A stretch of 34,486 nucleotides of DNA from positions 1 through 34,486 of the forward strand of contig CALGTB010000318.1 in assembly GCA_937902285.1 (NCBI GenBank). The letters are read 5' to 3'. The position numbers and the translations under genes were made by a program. Source of the stretch: an uncultured Actinomycetes bacterium. GTDB taxonomy: Bacteria > Actinomycetota > Actinomycetes > S36-B12. Below the pieces are notes generated by a model. That model was not told the origin of the DNA. It did not search any database and worked only from the letters and a program-made list of their open reading frames with translations. Below, piece after piece: positions 31,737 through 34,486 of the stretch (position 1 is its first letter; the number at the start of each line of letters is the position of its first letter).

Positions 31737-34126
31737 GGGGGCAGCATGCCACTTCGCGCGACGACCGCGACGCCGACCGGCGCCTTGACCACCGCGACGT
31801 CGCCCGCCTGGTCCGTCCGGACCACGAGGGCACCGACCGCCTGCCACGCCGCGATCGTCTCCGGCGCCGGATGGCCGTACGGATTGCCCGCCCCCACGCT
31901 GACCAGTGCCACCGCCGCCGGCGCCGCCGTGGGGAATCCGGCGGCCTGCACGCGGGAGCCATGATGGGGCACCTTCACGACATCGGGGCGCAGGCCCTGC
32001 AGCAGCGGCATGACGGCCACCTGGGCCTCGGCCTCCACGTCGCCGGTCAGCAGGATCATGCGCCCGCTGATCGAGACCGCCAGCACGATGCTGGCGTTGT
32101 TGGGGACCGACCCCGCCTCGATCACGCGGCGTGGCCAGAGCGCACGCCAGCGCACCGCACCCGCCTGCCTCTCGTCGCCCGCCGAGATGCCCTGCGCCGA
32201 CAGCCCGACGCGTGCGAGGGTCGCCTCGACGAAGTCCGCCTCCTCCGGTGGATCACGCACGGGGGTGACGAGCACCTCGCCCACCCGCCGACCGCGCAGC
32301 ACCCCCGACAGCCCCTCCACGTGGTCGGCGTGGAAGTGCGTGAGGACGACGGCCGGGATGTCGCGGATCCCCGCGGACGACAGGCAGGCGTCGATCCGGG
32401 CCGGGTCGGGCCCGGCATCCACGACCACGGCTGCCCCCTCGCCGGACCGCAGCAGGAGCGCATCGCCCTGGCCCACGTCGCACATGATGAGGAGCCAGTC
32501 CTCCGGCGGCCACGAGCGCCGATCGGCCGGCAGCGCCAGCCACAGGGCCGCCACCGACACCCCGGCGGCCGTCAGCACGGCGACGAACCCGCGCGGTGCA
32601 CCGTGCGGGAACGCGGTCGCCGACCATCGCCGGATGAGCCACCCCGCCGCTGCCAGGGCCGCCAGCACGAGCAGGCCGGTCCCGCCCGTCGGCAGGGGCG
32701 CCTGCGCGAGCGGCAGCCCACTCGCGACGCCCGCCACCCCGGCGATCCAGCCTGCGGGCCAGGAGGCCGCCACCGCGAGGACGTGTCCGGCCACCGGAGC
32801 CACAGGCGCGGCCATCGCGGCACCGAGGCCCAGCACCGTCACGGCGGGCACGACAGGCATGGCCAGGAGATTGGCCGGCAGCGCCACCCAGCCCACGGAC
32901 GCACCCATGAGGACGAGCACCGGCAGGGTGGCCAGCTGCGCCGCCGACGTCACCGCAACAGCCTCGCGCAGCCCCGGTGGCCAGCGGCGGCTCAGCCGCG
33001 ACCCGTCGAGCGATCCGCGCAGTCGCGGCGCCAGGAGGATGAGACCGACGGTGGCTCCCACCGACAGTGCGAACGCCCACGACCGCGCCAGCGCCGGACT
33101 GACGATCACGAGGACCAGCACCGCGGCGGCCAGGACGGAGGGGCCTGCACGCCTGCCGCCGACGAGCAGGCCGGCCAGCACGACGGCGCCCATGACCGAG
33201 GCCCGCAGCACGCTGGGCTGCGGACCGACCAGCACCACGAAGAAGGCCACGGACCCCAGAGCCACCGCCACCCGCGCCGCCAGCGGCAGGCCCAGCAGCG
33301 CCGACGCTCCCAGGACCACGACGACGACGATGGCGACGTTCCCGCCGGACACCGCGGTCAGGTGCGACAGCCCGCTCGATCGCATGGCGGCCACAAGCTC
33401 GTCCGATGCCAGTGACTCGTCGCCCACTGCCAACCCGGCGACGAGTGCCCCGCCGTCCGGTGCCGTCCCCGACAGCGACGTCAGCAGGCCCGCCCTCATG
33501 GCGTGCGCCCACGCGTCGAGCCACCCCGGCTCGCCGATCACCCTCACTCCTTCGGCGATCGGTGTCACCGCTGCCGCGAGGTCGGGCGACCCCGCGGGCC
33601 CGAGCCGACCGGACACCACCACCGTGCTGCCCGGCGCGGGGACGGTCGATCCGTCGGGCAGGCGCAGGAGGATCGGCACCGCGACGTCGACCGTGACACC
33701 CCGGGCGGTGACCTGCTCGGAGGCGATGCGCACCTCGAGACGGCTGCTGTCCTGCCATGAGGGGCGACCCGGTGAGGTGCGACGCACCGGCTCGCCCGTG
33801 ACCACCGCGACCACGGTGGCCGTGGCGCGAGCCTGCGCCCACGACGCGAGCGGTTCGGCCGCCAGCGCGGTCGCCTGCATCAGTGCCGCAAGCATCCCCG
33901 CCAGCAGGCACACGGTGGTGACGACCGCCAGTCGCCGGGGTGGTCGCGGCGGCCACGGGGCGCGGTGGACGACGGCGAACCCGCGGACGCCGGCGGAGGT
34001 GGCCACCAGGAGGGCCACGACGGCGAGCAGCGCGAGGGCAAGTGACTGCGGCCAGCCGACGACGCCGCCGACGTAGGCACCTGACCACGCGGCACCCGCC
34101 GGCAGCAGCAGTCGCCCGTCGATCAC
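31733..34126 (-). CDS. comEC: ComEC/Rec2 DNA-uptake channel protein
   Basis: The 797-residue protein forms the channel that carries single-stranded DNA across the membrane in natural transformation. It has an N-terminal membrane and OB-like DUF4131 part (1-200), a competence domain with many helices (about 205-535, conserved SGLSHLTAVSGGN at 251-263) and a C-terminal metallo-beta-lactamase domain: DVGQGDA (550-556), THFHADH (596-602), TGDVE (694-698), PHHGS (720-724). All metal ligands appear intact, so a nuclease role is possible. GTG 34126 overlaps the comEA stop as GTGA. No other competence genes are in the window. Confidence 0.95.
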   Translation of the reverse strand: MIDGRLLLPAGAAWSGAYVGGVVGWPQSLALALLAVVALLVATSAGVRGFAVVHRAPWPPRPPRRLAVVTTVCLLAGMLAALMQATALAAEPLASWAQARATATVVAVVTGEPVRRTSPGRPSWQDSSRLEVRIASEQVTARGVTVDVAVPILLRLPDGSTVPAPGSTVVVSGRLGPAGSPDLAAAVTPIAEGVRVIGEPGWLDAWAHAMRAGLLTSLSGTAPDGGALVAGLAVGDESLASDELVAAMRSSGLSHLTAVSGGNVAIVVVVVLGASALLGLPLAARVAVALGSVAFFVVLVGPQPSVLRASVMGAVVLAGLLVGGRRAGPSVLAAAVLVLVIVSPALARSWAFALSVGATVGLILLAPRLRGSLDGSRLSRRWPPGLREAVAVTSAAQLATLPVLVLMGASVGWVALPANLLAMPVVPAVTVLGLGAAMAAPVAPVAGHVLAVAASWPAGWIAGVAGVASGLPLAQAPLPTGGTGLLVLAALAAAGWLIRRWSATAFPHGAPRGFVAVLTAAGVSVAALWLALPADRRSWPPEDWLLIMCDVGQGDALLLRSGEGAAVVVDAGPDPARIDACLSSAGIRDIPAVVLTHFHADHVEGLSGVLRGRRVGEVLVTPVRDPPEEADFVEATLARVGLSAQGISAGDERQAGAVRWRALWPRRVIEAGSVPNNASIVLAVSISGRMILLTGDVEAEAQVAVMPLLQGLRPDVVKVPHHGSRVQAAGFPTAAPAAVALVSVGAGNPYGHPAPETIAAWQAVGALVVRTDQAGDVAVVKAPVGVAVVARSGMLPP

Positions 34127-34486
34127 ACCCGGACCAGCGACCTGAGCCGGGTGAGGGTGGCGTCCCCGATACCGCTCACCTCCCCCAGTTCGTCGATCGA
34201 CCGGAACGGGCCGTTCAGCGCACGCCAGTCGACGATGCGGCCCGCAAGGACAGGGCCGACCCCGGGCAGGGCCTCAAGGGCCTGCGCATCCGCGGTGTTG
34301 AGGTCGACCGGCCCCGAACTGGCCGGGGACGGCGTGCCGGGGGCGGGAGGCGCGGAGCCCACGGTGCTGGCGCCCACGACGATCTGCTCGCCGTCGACGA
34401 GGACCCGGGCGAGGTTGACGGTCTCCGACGCCCGCCGCCGCGTCACGCCCCCGGCGGCGGCGACGGCGTCGGCGATCCGGGACCCG
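34123..34486 (-). CDS. comEA: ComEA-type DNA-binding protein (5' end outside the window)
   Basis: The frame stays open to the right edge: codons upstream of the apparent GTG at 34446 read GSRIADAVAAAGG, which is normal SLBB-domain sequence, so the gene begins beyond the window. Present are the end of the SLBB domain (NLARVLVDGEQIVV), a Ser/Pro/Gly linker, and a C-terminal helix-hairpin-helix pair starting VDLNTADAQALEALPGVGPVLAGRIVDWR and ending GDATLTRLRSLV. ComEA binds incoming DNA outside the membrane and passes it to ComEC. It overlaps comEC by GTGA. Confidence 0.94.
   Translation of the reverse strand, partial: GSRIADAVAAAGGVTRRRASETVNLARVLVDGEQIVVGASTVGSAPPAPGTPSPASSGPVDLNTADAQALEALPGVGPVLAGRIVDWRALNGPFRSIDELGEVSGIGDATLTRLRSLVRV

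Overview
The window is about 34.5 kb of very GC-rich DNA, dense with short intergenic gaps and GTG starts. It is the chromosomal core of an actinobacterium. The order recO-uppS, era-CorC-ybeY-phoH, rsmE-dnaJ-hrcA-hemW-lepA / rpsT, holA-comEC-comEA is the usual actinobacterial arrangement. A nocardioid or related Propionibacteriales genome is my best guess, but this is inference. No rRNA, tRNA, IS element, prophage or CRISPR array was seen, and no stretch over 300 bases lacks a gene; the largest gap is about 180 bases, in front of rpsT.

Layout. 1-3268 (+): end of an MFS exporter, an RCK/TrkA-N protein with two membrane segments, a Zur-type operator driving an HU-like gene and a small zinc-ribbon gene, then a membrane GGDEF protein. 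A 47-base near-perfect copy of the exporter's 3' end sits just before the GGDEF gene. 3288-5675 (-): glyS, a phosphoribosyltransferase and an ABM-domain protein. 5729-7006 (+): a small membrane protein and a GNAT acetyltransferase. 7009-11673: a zinc block with the znuA-znuC-znuB-zur operon (+), converging on a permease/TIGR03943 pair (-) that follows uppS. 11739-13360 (-): uppS, recO. 13429-14619 (+): AI-2E family transporter. 14629-22845 (-): era, EamA, cytidine-deaminase-like, CorC, ybeY, phoH, HIT, rsmE, dnaJ and hrcA, with a CIRCE operator ahead of hrcA. 22967-25950 (-): hemW, lepA. 26129-26389 (+): rpsT with a strong terminator. 26470-30720: a heme-uptake locus with two secreted, mutually similar proteins (-) divergent from hmuTUV (+). 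30729-34486 (-): holA, comEC and partial comEA.

How it works together. Zur, encoded at the end of its own transporter operon, probably represses znuACB and, through a nearly identical operator (17 of 18 bases), the HU-like/zinc-ribbon pair about 5.5 kb away. HrcA acts on the CIRCE ahead of hrcA-dnaJ-rsmE. HmuTUV imports heme, probably passed on by the two secreted proteins.

Most notable: (1) several gene junctions are bridged by tiny ORFs whose start overlaps the upstream stop and whose stop overlaps the downstream start. Three have an identical 10-base gap, and the hmuT-hmuU junction carries a tandemly duplicated 26-base unit giving two such ORFs. (2) The shared Zur-like operator in front of an HU gene. 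(3) The 47-base direct repeat. (4) Promoters whose -10 box lies 6-7 bases before the start codon, implying leaderless mRNAs.
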